DNA of 64,000 nt, from contig NZ_JAFEUP010000002.1 of assembly GCF_016901015.1 (NCBI RefSeq), positions 248,001-312,000 on the forward strand, written 5' to 3'. Below are positions 1 through 8,115 of the stretch, one piece after another. Origin of the DNA: Zestomonas insulae (lineage in GTDB: Bacteria > Pseudomonadota > Gammaproteobacteria > Pseudomonadales > Pseudomonadaceae). Positions within the stretch are counted from its first letter, which is position 1. Each line of letters begins with the position of its first letter. The position numbers and the translations under genes are program-made. Under the pieces are notes generated by a model that was not told the origin of the DNA, made no database searches, and saw only the letters and a program-made list of their open reading frames with translations.

Positions 1-33
1 GCCGAGGGGCAACAGCAGGCGAGCGACGGTCAC
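1..33 (-). CDS. N-terminal fragment of a gene cut by the window edge
   Basis: A GTG codon on the minus strand at 33-31 opens a frame reading MTVARLLLPLG up to the window edge. It looks like the start of a signal peptide, and an AAAAGGA ribosome-binding site lies about nine bases upstream. It sits just downstream of the Lon gene on the same strand. In P. aeruginosa, as I recall, the neighbour of this second Lon gene is icp, a periplasmic inhibitor of cysteine peptidases, so this could be its homologue. Eleven codons are too few to confirm that. Confidence 0.35.
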   Translation of the reverse strand, partial: MTVARLLLPLG

Positions 34-134
34 GGGGCGAGTCCTTTTCCAGTTGGCGAGCGCGCAGGATAGCCCGGTTGCCGGGGCTTGTGCTGCCCCC
101 GCGCGCCTGGCGCGGGAGCAGCATTCCCGATCAA

Positions 135-2531
135 TCAGGTGAACAGCACCTTGGCGACGTCATTGAAACGCCGGGCGAAGTGCACGGTCAGGCCTTCCTT
201 GAGGTAGTCGGGGAGTTCCTCGAAGTCGCCGCGGTTGGCTTCCGGGAGGATCAGCTCGAAGATCTTCTGCCGCCGCGCGGCGATCACCTTCTCGCGTACG
301 CCGCCAATCGGCAGCACCTGACCGGTCAGGGTCAGCTCGCCGGTCATCGCCACGCCTTTCTTCGGCGCCTGGTTGCGCGCCAGCGAAAGCAGCGCGCTGG
401 CCATGGTCACCCCGGCACTCGGGCCGTCCTTGGGCGTCGCGCCTTCCGGCACGTGCAGGTGGACGAAGGCCTGGTCGAAGAAGCCCGGATCACCCTTGAA
501 CTGCTTGAGGTGCGAGCTGACGTAGCTGTAGGCGATCTCCGCCGACTCCTTCATCACCTCGCCGAGTTGCCCGGTCAGCTTGAAGCCGCGGTTGAGGGTA
601 TGGATGCGCGTCGCCTCGATCGGCAGCGTCGCACCGCCCATGCTGGTCCAGGCCAGGCCGGTGATCACTCCGACCCCGGACAGCAGCAGCTCGCTGCGGA
701 ACACCGGCATGCCCAGGTACCCCTCGAGGTCCTTGGCGCCGATGCGCACCAGGCGCTCCGGGTCTTCGAGCAGGCGCACCACCGATTTGCGCACCAGCTT
801 GCCGAGCTGTTTCTCCAACTGGCGCACGCCGGCTTCGCGGGCATAGCCTTCGATCACCGCCTTCAGCGCGCTGTCGCTGATCGACAGGCGTTCTTTGGGC
901 ACCCCGGCCTTGGCCAGTTGCTTGGGCCACAGGTGGCGTTTGGCGATCGCCAGCTTCTCCTCGGCGATGTAGCCGGACAGACGAATGGTTTCCATGCGAT
1001 CGAGCAGCGGCCCGGGAATCGAGTCGAGGGTGTTGGCGGTGCAGACGAACAGCACCTTGGACAGGTCCAGGCGCAGGTCCAGGTAGTGGTCGAGGAACTC
1101 GACGTTCTGCTCCGGATCGAGCGTCTCCAGCAGCGCCGAGGCCGGATCGCCCTGGTAACTGGCGCCGAGCTTGTCGATCTCGTCGAGCATGATCACCGGG
1201 TTCATCACCTCGACTTCCTTCAGCGCCTGCACCAGCTTACCGGGCAGGGCGCCGATGTAGGTGCGCCGGTGGCCCTTGATCTCCGCCTCGTCGCGCATGC
1301 CGCCGACGCTGAAGCGATAGAACGGCCGGCCCAGCGACTCGGCGATGGACTTGCCAATGCTGGTCTTGCCCACGCCCGGCGGGCCGACCAGCAGCACGAT
1401 GGAGCCGGCAATCTCGCCCTTGAAGGCGCCGACGGCGAGGAATTCGAGGATGCGCTCCTTGATGTCGTCGAGCCCGGCATGGTGGCGGTCGAGCACCTTG
1501 CGGGCGTACTTGAGGTCGAGCTTGTCCTGTCCATACACGCCCCACGGCAGCGCGGTGGCCCAGTCCAGGTAATTGCGCGTGACCGCGTACTCCGGTGAGC
1601 CGGTCTCGAGGATCGACAGCTTGTTGAGCTCCTCGTCGAGGCGCTTCTGTGCCTGTGGCGGCAGGGTCTTGCCGGCCAGGCGGGCGCGGAACTCGTCGGC
1701 ATCGGCGCTCTTGTCGTCCTTGGTGATGCCGAGTTCGTGCTGAATGATCTTCAGCTGTTCCTTGAGGAAGAACTCGCGCTGATGTTCGCCGATCTTGCGA
1801 TTAACTTCTGCGGAAAGCTCGCTTTGCAGGCGCGCCACCTCGACTTCCTTGCGCAGCAGCGGCAGCACCTTCTCCATGCGCTTGAGCATCGGCACGGTGT
1901 CCAGCACCTCCTGCAGCTCGGCGCCGGGGGCGGTGGTCAGCGCGGCGGCGAAGTCGGTGAGCGGCGACGGATCGTTGGGGCTGAAGCGGTTCAGGTAGTT
2001 CTTCAGCTCCTCGCTGTACAGCGGATTGAGCGGCAGCAACTCCTTGATCGCGTTGATCAGCGCCATACCGTAGGCCTTCACCTCGTCGCCCGGCTCTGCC
2101 TTGGCGTGCGGGTAGTCGACCTCCACGAGGTACGGCGGCTTGTGGCTCAACCAGCCGCGAATACGCACCCGCGACAGGCCCTGGGCGACGAACTGCAGCT
2201 TGCCGCCTTCCCGCGAGGCGCGATGAATGCGCACCAGGGTGCCGTGTTCCGGCAGTGCGGCGGTGTCGAAGCTGGCGGCATCGGTGAACGGCTGGTCGAG
2301 GTAGAACAGCGCCAGGGTCTTGTGCTCGGTATTGGCCACCCGTTCCAGCGTCTCGGCCCAGGGCTCTTCGTTGACGATCACCGGCAGCACCTGCGCCGGG
2401 AAGAACGGGCGATTGTGGATCGGGATGACGTACAGCCGCTCCGGCAAGGTCTGCGCGTGCAGGGTCAGGCCTTTGGGGTAGCGCGGCGCATCGTCTTGGA
2501 TGATTTCGGGGGAACTGTCCTGGTCGCTCAT
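135..2531 (-). CDS. lon: ATP-dependent Lon-type protease (second Lon, AsrA-like)
   Basis: Cytoplasmic ATP-dependent serine protease that unfolds and degrades damaged or regulatory proteins. The 798-residue product has the N-terminal substrate-binding LON domain (about 30-220), a coiled-coil helical region, and an AAA+ module with Walker A GPPGVGKT at about 383-390. The C-terminal protease domain carries the catalytic serine in DGPSAG (about Ser705) and the lysine 43 residues later (about Lys748), the normal Lon spacing. Gene order (Lon, PruR, PutP, LysR, azoreductase) matches the P. aeruginosa asrA locus (PA0779, from memory), so this is probably the accessory, stress-induced Lon rather than the housekeeping copy beside clpX. 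An AAAGGTG ribosome-binding site precedes the ATG. All catalytic motifs are intact. Confidence 0.95.
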   Translation of the reverse strand: MSDQDSSPEIIQDDAPRYPKGLTLHAQTLPERLYVIPIHNRPFFPAQVLPVIVNEEPWAETLERVANTEHKTLALFYLDQPFTDAASFDTAALPEHGTLVRIHRASREGGKLQFVAQGLSRVRIRGWLSHKPPYLVEVDYPHAKAEPGDEVKAYGMALINAIKELLPLNPLYSEELKNYLNRFSPNDPSPLTDFAAALTTAPGAELQEVLDTVPMLKRMEKVLPLLRKEVEVARLQSELSAEVNRKIGEHQREFFLKEQLKIIQHELGITKDDKSADADEFRARLAGKTLPPQAQKRLDEELNKLSILETGSPEYAVTRNYLDWATALPWGVYGQDKLDLKYARKVLDRHHAGLDDIKERILEFLAVGAFKGEIAGSIVLLVGPPGVGKTSIGKSIAESLGRPFYRFSVGGMRDEAEIKGHRRTYIGALPGKLVQALKEVEVMNPVIMLDEIDKLGASYQGDPASALLETLDPEQNVEFLDHYLDLRLDLSKVLFVCTANTLDSIPGPLLDRMETIRLSGYIAEEKLAIAKRHLWPKQLAKAGVPKERLSISDSALKAVIEGYAREAGVRQLEKQLGKLVRKSVVRLLEDPERLVRIGAKDLEGYLGMPVFRSELLLSGVGVITGLAWTSMGGATLPIEATRIHTLNRGFKLTGQLGEVMKESAEIAYSYVSSHLKQFKGDPGFFDQAFVHLHVPEGATPKDGPSAGVTMASALLSLARNQAPKKGVAMTGELTLTGQVLPIGGVREKVIAARRQKIFELILPEANRGDFEELPDYLKEGLTVHFARRFNDVAKVLFT

Positions 2532-2687
2532 GCGGCACCTTTTTTTGCGGTATGCAGACTAGATGGGTCGACCGGTGGCGATTTCAATGGTTCGCCCCCT
2601 CGGCAAAATCCCGCGCGGTTGATCGGCTGCGGCTGGGAAATTGGTCGCGGCTCCAGTAAAGTGCGCAAAATTTGACCAGACGCTGCC

Positions 2688-3440
2688 ATGCTCAACGCCC
2701 GCCTAGTCCGTCTCGACGATCGCGCCCAGGAACACACCCACGACCATCACCAACTGGTGATGTCGTTGGCCGGGCGCGCGGAATTCGAGGTCAACGGCCG
2801 TGGCGGCGAGGTGTGCCGGATGCGCGCCTGCCTGGTGCCGGGCGACGCCGAGCACCAGTTCGCCGGGGTCGGCGACAACCGTATGCTGATCCTTGACCTG
2901 GACGAGCAGGGCAACTCCAGCGAAGACCAGCAACTGCTCGGCCGGCTGTTCGACAGCCCGCGCTACCCGGCGCTGGACGCCGACTTCCAGCAACTGCTCA
3001 GCTACGCCGGTGCTGAACTGGCGCGCTACGGCAGCGACCCGCAACTGGGCCGCGCGCTGGGCGGGGTGCTGCTGCGCGCCCTGCACCTGCGGCTGTTCGG
3101 CAGCGTCGCCCGCCGCGCGCCGGCGAGCCTCGATCTGGAGCGCCTGGACGCCTATATCGCCGAGCACCTGGCGCGGCGCATCAGCGTCGCCGAACTGGCC
3201 AACGTGGCCTGCCAGAGTCCCAGCCACTTCCATGCGCAGTTCAAGGACAGCGTCGGCCTGACGCCGCACCAGTATCTACTCAAGACCCGCCTCGACCACG
3301 CCTCGCGGCTGCTCCGCGAGAGCCAGCTGCCGCTGGTGCGCATCGCCGAGGAGTGCGGTTTCTCCAGCCAGAGCGCGCTGACCACCAGCATGCGCCGCTA
3401 CCTCGGCCTGACCCCGAAGCGCCTGCGCAACGGCGAGTGA
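2688..3440 (+). CDS. pruR: AraC family transcriptional regulator, PruR-like
   Basis: Cytoplasmic DNA-binding regulator of 250 residues. The N-terminal half is a cupin-like ligand domain (HDHHQLVMSLAGRAEF region). The last 100 residues form the double helix-turn-helix AraC domain with the signature FSSQSALTTSMRRYLGLTP near 225-245. In P. aeruginosa the gene between asrA and the put genes is pruR, which activates proline utilisation genes. The same context here (Lon on one side, putP on the other) supports that identity. It is divergent from lon, and the 156-bp gap should hold both promoters. The expected target putA is not found next to it. Confidence 0.85.
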   Translation: MLNARLVRLDDRAQEHTHDHHQLVMSLAGRAEFEVNGRGGEVCRMRACLVPGDAEHQFAGVGDNRMLILDLDEQGNSSEDQQLLGRLFDSPRYPALDADFQQLLSYAGAELARYGSDPQLGRALGGVLLRALHLRLFGSVARRAPASLDLERLDAYIAEHLARRISVAELANVACQSPSHFHAQFKDSVGLTPHQYLLKTRLDHASRLLRESQLPLVRIAEECGFSSQSALTTSMRRYLGLTPKRLRNGE

Positions 3441-3949
3441 GGCGCGGCCCCGTCCAGCTTTCCTGCGCAGCTTTCTGCAAGAACTTCAGAGTTTTTTGTA
3501 AGAAGCCCCCCGGCGCCAGGCACTAAATTCCGCCATCCCCCGCGCCGGCTATTTGCGCTAGGCCGAACCGGTATTGGTTGACCGAGCCAACTTGCGCTAG
3601 ACCGAATGCAGGGCTGCCCAGCGGATGCAACTCTAGCTCGCGGTCTCGGGCGACCGGCAGGGCGGGTGGGATGGAGAGGCATAGAAGCGCAGGCCGCGTG
3701 TGAGCCCTGGAGGTGGGCCAGGGCCTCAGCTCTGTGTTGGATACGTTCAGCAGCACGACGATCGATTTTCACACCCTCGGCCTTCGTCATGGGCCAGAGG
3801 GGTGATGGGTGGGGACAGTGCTTCCCGCCCGCAAACCCTTCCCGCGTGTGGGAAGGGCTGTTCGCTCCGCCAAAAGCGGGTAACTGCCAATCGTGCCGCG
3901 CCTTATTCAGCCGCGGTGGATAACAACAAACTGAGAGGGTAATCCCCCC
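3441..3949. other. 509-bp gene-less region where putA is expected
   Basis: No convincing gene is present. The stretch holds an imperfect 15-bp direct repeat (TTGCGCTAGGCCGAA at 3553 and TTGCGCTAGACCGAA at 3592). It also has a REP-like palindrome, CCCTTCCCGCGTGTGGGAAGGG, at about 3836-3857. Short minus-strand frames read through it without recognisable domains. The last 30 bases carry the putP ribosome-binding site (GAGAGGG). In P. aeruginosa putA lies between pruR and putP, so this may be the scar of a deletion or relocation. Confidence 0.6.
3836..3857. repeat. REP-like palindrome
   Basis: An inverted repeat with arms CCCTTCCC and GGGAAGGG separated by six bases lies in the pruR-putP gap. 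It resembles the GC-rich interspersed palindromes of Pseudomonas genomes. It has no T-tract, so a terminator role is unlikely. Confidence 0.5.
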
Positions 3950-5440
3950 ATGACTGCCAGCACTCCCATGCTGATCACCTTCGTGGTGTACATCGCCGCG
4001 ATGGTCCTGATCGGCCTTGCCGCCTACCTGCGCACCAAGGACCTGTCCGACTACATCCTCGGTGGCCGCAGCCTCGGCAGCTTCGTCACGGCGCTGTCCG
4101 CCGGCGCCTCCGACATGAGTGGCTGGCTGCTGATGGGCTTGCCCGGCGCCGTCTACCTCGCCGGTATCTCGGAAAGCTGGATCGCCATCGGCCTGATCGT
4201 CGGTGCCTACCTCAACTGGCTGTTCGTCGCCGGCCGTCTGCGTGTGCAGACCGAGCACAACGGCAACGCGCTGACCCTGCCGGATTACTTCACCAACCGC
4301 TTCGAAGACAGCAGCCGCATCCTGCGCATCTTCTCGGCGGTGGTGATCCTGGTGTTCTTCACCATCTACTGCGCCTCCGGCGTGGTGGCTGGTGCCCGCC
4401 TGTTTGAAAGCACCTTCGGCTTGTCCTACGAGACCGCGCTGTGGGCCGGTGCGGCGGCGACCATCGCCTACACCTTCGTTGGCGGTTTCCTCGCGGTGAG
4501 CTGGACCGACACCGTTCAGGCCACTCTGATGATCTTCGCGCTGATCCTCACCCCGATCGTGGTGATGATCGCCACCGGTGGTGTCGACCCAACCTTCGCC
4601 GCCATCGAGGCCAAGGACCTCACCAACTTCGACATGCTCAAGGGCGCCAGCTTCGTCGGCGTGATCTCGCTGATGGCTTGGGGTCTGGGCTACTTCGGCC
4701 AGCCGCACATCCTCGCACGCTTCATGGCGGCCGACTCGGTGAAGTCGATCACCGCCGCCCGCCGCATCTCCATGACCTGGATGATCCTCTGCCTGGCCGG
4801 TGCCGTGGCCGTGGGCTTCTTCGGTATCGCCTACTTCTCCGCACACCCGGAGCAGGCCGGTCCGGTCACCGCCAACCCTGAGCGCGTGTTCATCGAGCTG
4901 GCGAAGATCCTGTTCAATCCGTGGGTCGCCGGTGTGCTGCTGTCGGCCATTCTCGCCGCGATCATGAGCACCCTGAGCTGCCAGCTACTGGTCTGCTCCA
5001 GCGCCCTGACCGAGGACTTCTACAAGGCCTTCCTGCGCAAGAACGCCAGCCAGACCGAGCTGGTCTGGGTCGGTCGTGCCATGGTGCTGCTGGTCGCGGT
5101 GATCGCCATCGCCCTGGCTTCCAATCCAGACAACCGCGTACTCGGCCTGGTGTCCTACGCCTGGGCGGGCTTCGGTGCCGCGTTTGGTCCGGTGGTGATC
5201 CTGTCCCTGCTGTGGAAAGGCATGACCCGCAACGGCGCGCTGGCCGGCATGGTGGTCGGTGCCGTGACCGTCATCGTGTGGAAGAACTACATCGGCATGG
5301 GTCTGTACGAGATCATCCCGGGCTTCATCCTCGCCACCCTGGCCATCCTGATCTTCAGCCGCATCGGCAACGGTCCGTCGCAGACCATGCTGCAACGTTT
5401 CGACGTGGCGGAGAAGGAATACCAGGACGCGCACATCTGA
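3950..5440 (+). CDS. putP: Sodium/proline symporter
   Basis: Inner-membrane sodium:solute symporter (SSS family) that imports L-proline with Na+. The 496-residue product has about 13 hydrophobic helices. It carries the family features SAGASDMSGWLLMGLPGA near residues 50-70 (Na+ site region in TM2) and the GYFGQPHILARFMAA segment near 245. Length agrees with PutP (about 500). The ATG follows a GAGAGGG ribosome-binding site. It is transcribed alone and ends at a strong intrinsic terminator at 5547-5572. The upstream AraC gene resembles the proline-responsive PruR. putA, which would oxidise the imported proline, is not in the window. Confidence 0.95.
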   Translation: MTASTPMLITFVVYIAAMVLIGLAAYLRTKDLSDYILGGRSLGSFVTALSAGASDMSGWLLMGLPGAVYLAGISESWIAIGLIVGAYLNWLFVAGRLRVQTEHNGNALTLPDYFTNRFEDSSRILRIFSAVVILVFFTIYCASGVVAGARLFESTFGLSYETALWAGAAATIAYTFVGGFLAVSWTDTVQATLMIFALILTPIVVMIATGGVDPTFAAIEAKDLTNFDMLKGASFVGVISLMAWGLGYFGQPHILARFMAADSVKSITAARRISMTWMILCLAGAVAVGFFGIAYFSAHPEQAGPVTANPERVFIELAKILFNPWVAGVLLSAILAAIMSTLSCQLLVCSSALTEDFYKAFLRKNASQTELVWVGRAMVLLVAVIAIALASNPDNRVLGLVSYAWAGFGAAFGPVVILSLLWKGMTRNGALAGMVVGAVTVIVWKNYIGMGLYEIIPGFILATLAILIFSRIGNGPSQTMLQRFDVAEKEYQDAHI

Positions 5441-5546
5441 TCGACTCAACCGTAGCCGCGGCGTAGTCGCACCGCGGCCGACGGCCTGGTAGCTGGCGTC
5501 TCCATGCCCGCTTCCAGGACTCTCCCCCGCGACTCGTTGTGTTTGG

Positions 5547-5572
5547 ACCGGCCCTCGTGGCCGGTTTTTTTT
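5547..5572 (+). terminator. Intrinsic terminator after putP
   Basis: A perfect 7-bp stem (ACCGGCC / GGCCGGT) with a 5-base loop is followed by a run of eight T residues, about 107 bases after the putP stop codon. Confidence 0.85.
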
Positions 5573-5596
5573 GCCCGCGATTTGGGTGGAGCGAAT

Positions 5597-6478
5597 TCAT
5601 CCCACCTCGCGGCCGAGCCATGCGAGAAAGGCCTTCACCGGCGGATGGCGCTCGCGGCCGGGCACGCACATCGCCGAGTAGCCGGCGCCGGGTACGTTGA
5701 TCTCCGGGCGGTATTGCACCAGCAGGCCACTGGCGATGCTTTCCGAGACCAGGATCGAACTGGCCAGCACCAGGCCCTGGCCGGCGATCGCTGCCTGCAG
5801 CGAATAGTGCTCCTCGTCGTACTCGCGTTGCGGCGCCTCGACCAGCCAGTGCTCGGTACCGGCCGCCGCGCACCAGGCCTGCCACCCCAGGGCATACAGC
5901 CCGGAGCTGCGCCAGCGCAGGGTGATCAGGGTCGGCAGCGCATCGCCGAGGCTGGCCACCAGCGCCGGCGCGCCGTACACGGCGAAGCACTCGTTGAGCA
6001 GGCACTGGCTGTGCAGGCTCGGGTACTGGCCGATGCCGTAGCGGATCGCCAGGTCGACGCTGGCGTCCTGCTGCAGGTCGACCAGCGCGGTGGTGGCGTC
6101 CAGGCGCAGGTTGATCTCCGGGTGCGTGGCGTAGAAGCGGCCGAGGCGCGGGATCAGCCACAGTGCGGCGAATGCCGGGGTGGTCGACAGGGTCAGGTTG
6201 CCGGCGCTGCGTTGCGGGCGCAGTTGGTCGAGGGTCTGCGTCACGTCGAGCAGCGCGCCGTGCAGGCTGTCGAACAGGCGCACGCCGCAGGCGGTCAGGC
6301 GCACGCTGCGCGGCAGGCGCTCGAACAGCGCGACGCCGAGCCAGCTTTCCAGGCTGCGAATCTGGTGCGACACCGCCGTCGGGGTCACCGCCAGTTCCTC
6401 GGCGGCGGCCTTGAAGCTAGACAGGCGCGCGGCGGACTCGAAGGTGCGCAGCGCGGTGAGGGGCAGATTGGCGAACAT
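5597..6478 (-). CDS. LysR family transcriptional regulator (GcvA-like)
   Basis: DNA-binding regulator of 293 residues. The N-terminal winged helix-turn-helix is at about 5-65 (LSSFKAAAEELAVTPTAVSHQI), followed by a LysR substrate-binding domain of the GcvA type. It is divergent from the azoreductase gene, and the 138-bp gap contains a perfect palindrome (6502-6515) that is a likely operator. The same LysR/azoR pair exists in P. aeruginosa (PA0784/PA0785 from memory). The effector is unknown. LysR proteins usually activate the divergent gene and repress themselves. A short REP-like piece (GGAGCGAATTCAT) touches its 3' end. Confidence 0.9.
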   Translation of the reverse strand: MFANLPLTALRTFESAARLSSFKAAAEELAVTPTAVSHQIRSLESWLGVALFERLPRSVRLTACGVRLFDSLHGALLDVTQTLDQLRPQRSAGNLTLSTTPAFAALWLIPRLGRFYATHPEINLRLDATTALVDLQQDASVDLAIRYGIGQYPSLHSQCLLNECFAVYGAPALVASLGDALPTLITLRWRSSGLYALGWQAWCAAAGTEHWLVEAPQREYDEEHYSLQAAIAGQGLVLASSILVSESIASGLLVQYRPEINVPGAGYSAMCVPGRERHPPVKAFLAWLGREVG

Positions 6479-6494
6479 CGTGGCTCCATGGATG

Positions 6495-6517
6495 AGTTCA
6501 ATTCACCTTGGTGAACT
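6495..6517. promoter_or_regulatory. Nested palindromic operator between the LysR gene and azoR
   Basis: TTCACC-TT-GGTGAA (6502-6515) is a perfect inverted repeat. An outer pair, AGTTCA (6495-6500) and TGAACT (6512-6517), partly overlaps it. Its place in the divergent gap, just before the LysR start codon, fits a LysR-type binding site. Binding itself is inferred. Confidence 0.55.
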
Positions 6518-6616
6518 AATCCTCATTTGTCCGAAGTAGGGCTGAAAACTAGCTTAGCTCCTGAGTTTCGCGTCAGCGAAGCGCACTTCTCGAGACGCAC
6601 GAAGAAGGAGTATGAG

Positions 6617-7252
6617 ATGAGCCAGATTCTTTCCGTACAGGGCAGTCCACGTGGTGAGCGGTCGCATTCGCGGCGTCTGGTGGACGCCTTCCTGCAGGAC
6701 TGGGCGCGCCAGGCCAGTGGTCGGCAGATCGTCCCGCGCGAAGTCGGCCGCGCCGCCATTCCGCCGATCAGCGAGGCGTGGATCGCCGCCGCCTTCCAGC
6801 CCGCCGAGCAGCGCGACGCGGCAATGCGCGCAGATCTGGCATTCAGCGATCAGCTGGTCGATGAACTGCTCGGAGCCGACCGGCTGGTGATCGCCACGCC
6901 GATGTACAACTTCGGCCTGCCCAGCGCGGTAAAGGCCTGGGTCGACCAGATCGTGCGCATCGGCCGCACCTTCGACTTCGATCCGGGGCGCCCGGACAAC
7001 CCCTACGTGCCGCTGACACTCGGCAAGCGCGCACTGATCGTCACCACCCGCGGCGATCACGGCTATGGCCCCGGGGCGATCCACGCCGCACGCAACCACG
7101 CCGACACGCACCTGCGCACGGTGCTGGAGTTTATCGGCATCGACGACATCACGGTGATTGCCGTGGAGGACGACGAGTACGGCGGCCAGTCGTTCGCCGA
7201 TTCCTATGCGCGCGCCGAGCGGGCCTTGGCCGAGCTGGCCGGGAGCTTCTGA
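6617..7252 (+). CDS. azoR: FMN-dependent NADH-azoreductase
   Basis: Cytoplasmic flavodoxin-fold oxidoreductase of 211 residues that reduces quinones and azo compounds with NAD(P)H. The FMN phosphate loop is SPRGERSHSRRL near residues 9-20, and the flavin-binding segment ATPMYNFGLPSAVKAWVDQI lies near 93-112, both typical of the AzoR/AcpD family. The ATG at 6617 is chosen because GAAGGAG lies just upstream; an earlier in-frame extension has no ribosome-binding site. The downstream SMR gene starts one base after its stop codon, so the two are co-transcribed. Control by the divergent LysR regulator is likely. Confidence 0.9.
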   Translation: MSQILSVQGSPRGERSHSRRLVDAFLQDWARQASGRQIVPREVGRAAIPPISEAWIAAAFQPAEQRDAAMRADLAFSDQLVDELLGADRLVIATPMYNFGLPSAVKAWVDQIVRIGRTFDFDPGRPDNPYVPLTLGKRALIVTTRGDHGYGPGAIHAARNHADTHLRTVLEFIGIDDITVIAVEDDEYGGQSFADSYARAERALAELAGSF

Positions 7253-7253
7253 G

Positions 7254-7559
7254 ATGGCCTGGTTGTTCTTGCTGCTGGCGGCGGCCTTCGAGGTGCTGTT
7301 CGCGGTGAGCATGAAGTACGCCGAGGGCTTCAGCCGGCCGCTGCCGAGCCTGCTGGTGGTGGTCGCCGCAGTGGTTGGCATCTACTTCCTGACCTTGGCG
7401 ATGCGCGAGCTTCCAGTGAGCGTCGCCTACCCGATCTGGACCGCGATCGGCACGTTGGGCACCGTGCTGCTCGGTGTGCTGCTGTTGGGCGAGGCGCTGA
7501 CGGCGAGCAAGCTGGTCGCCGTGGCGCTGATCGTCGCTGGTGTGGCCGGGCTCAAGTAG
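7254..7559 (+). CDS. SMR family small multidrug/guanidinium exporter (SugE/Gdx-like)
   Basis: Inner-membrane proton-coupled exporter of the small multidrug resistance family, 101 residues with four transmembrane helices. The essential membrane glutamate is Glu13 (AAFEVLFAVSMKYAEGFSRP). The pattern around it, the following K-x3-GF, and PIWTAIGT in helix 3 resemble SugE/Gdx more than EmrE. Gdx exports guanidinium; no guanidine riboswitch is seen, since the gene follows azoR by one base. The 3' end overlaps the convergent hypothetical gene by eight bases. Confidence 0.85.
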   Translation: MAWLFLLLAAAFEVLFAVSMKYAEGFSRPLPSLLVVVAAVVGIYFLTLAMRELPVSVAYPIWTAIGTLGTVLLGVLLLGEALTASKLVAVALIVAGVAGLK

Positions 7560-8085
7560 CGGCCGCGTCGCCGTTTGCCGCCGGGCGCCGCGCTTCCTCC
7601 GCGGCCAGCCGGATCAGGTAGTCGGCGAAGCCCGGGTCCTCGCCGCGCAGCAGTTCCGGCAGGCGCGCGCGAAAGTCCTCGCGGCGGCTCCACTCGCGCA
7701 TGTAGTCCTCCCAGGAGTGCCAGCGGCGGCGCTTCTTGGCGTCCATCCGCTCGTCGTAGACCAGCAGGTAGGCGCGCTCGAACAGCGAGATGAGCATGTC
7801 GAAGATCACCCACATGCGTTCGCGCTGCTCGTCGCTGAGGTCGGGCGTGGCGCGCTGGCTGCGCAGGCGCAGGTCGGGGTTGGCGAGCACCACTTCGAGG
7901 AAGTCGATGTAGGCGTCGGAGATCTGCTGCCAGGTGGCTTCTTCTTCGTTCTCGCGCTCCTTGCGCTGCTCGAAGAGGAACACCGTGATGGCGAACGGCA
8001 GGGCCACCACGGTGACGATGTACGACAGCAGTTCCCAGGTTTGCACGCTCATGGCGGTCTCGGCGACGGAGGGGGCGGCGGCCAT
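7552..8085 (-). CDS. Hypothetical membrane-anchored protein
   Basis: A 177-residue protein of unknown function. A hydrophobic segment near residues 18-38 (LLSYIVTVVALPFAITVFLF) should anchor it in the inner membrane. The rest is charged and helical, rich in Glu, Arg and Trp (RKERENEEEATWQQI; WHSWEDYMREWSRR), and cytoplasmic by the positive-inside rule. A start at Met13 (8049, MSVQTWELLSYIV) is equally possible. The gene lies between the SMR and PBP genes, as in P. aeruginosa. No catalytic motif is visible. Confidence 0.75.
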   Translation of the reverse strand: MAAAPSVAETAMSVQTWELLSYIVTVVALPFAITVFLFEQRKERENEEEATWQQISDAYIDFLEVVLANPDLRLRSQRATPDLSDEQRERMWVIFDMLISLFERAYLLVYDERMDAKKRRRWHSWEDYMREWSRREDFRARLPELLRGEDPGFADYLIRLAAEEARRPAANGDAAAT

Positions 8086-8115
8086 TGTGCCCGATCCGTC
8101 CCGCGCTGCGCCGCC

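Noticed and set aside
3700..3790. Short minus-strand reading MTKAEGVKIDRRAAERIQHRAEALA as a putA or DNA-binding remnant
   Set aside because: It does not resemble the PutA ribbon-helix-helix start and soon becomes low-complexity; kept only as part of an unexplained gap.
3398..4846. A 482-codon minus-strand frame covering the putA gap and part of putP
   Set aside because: It is mostly antisense of putP. The part in the gap has no similarity that I recognise to PutA or any other protein.
7253..7257. Guanidine riboswitch before the SugE/Gdx-like gene
   Set aside because: The gene begins one base after azoR, leaving no room.
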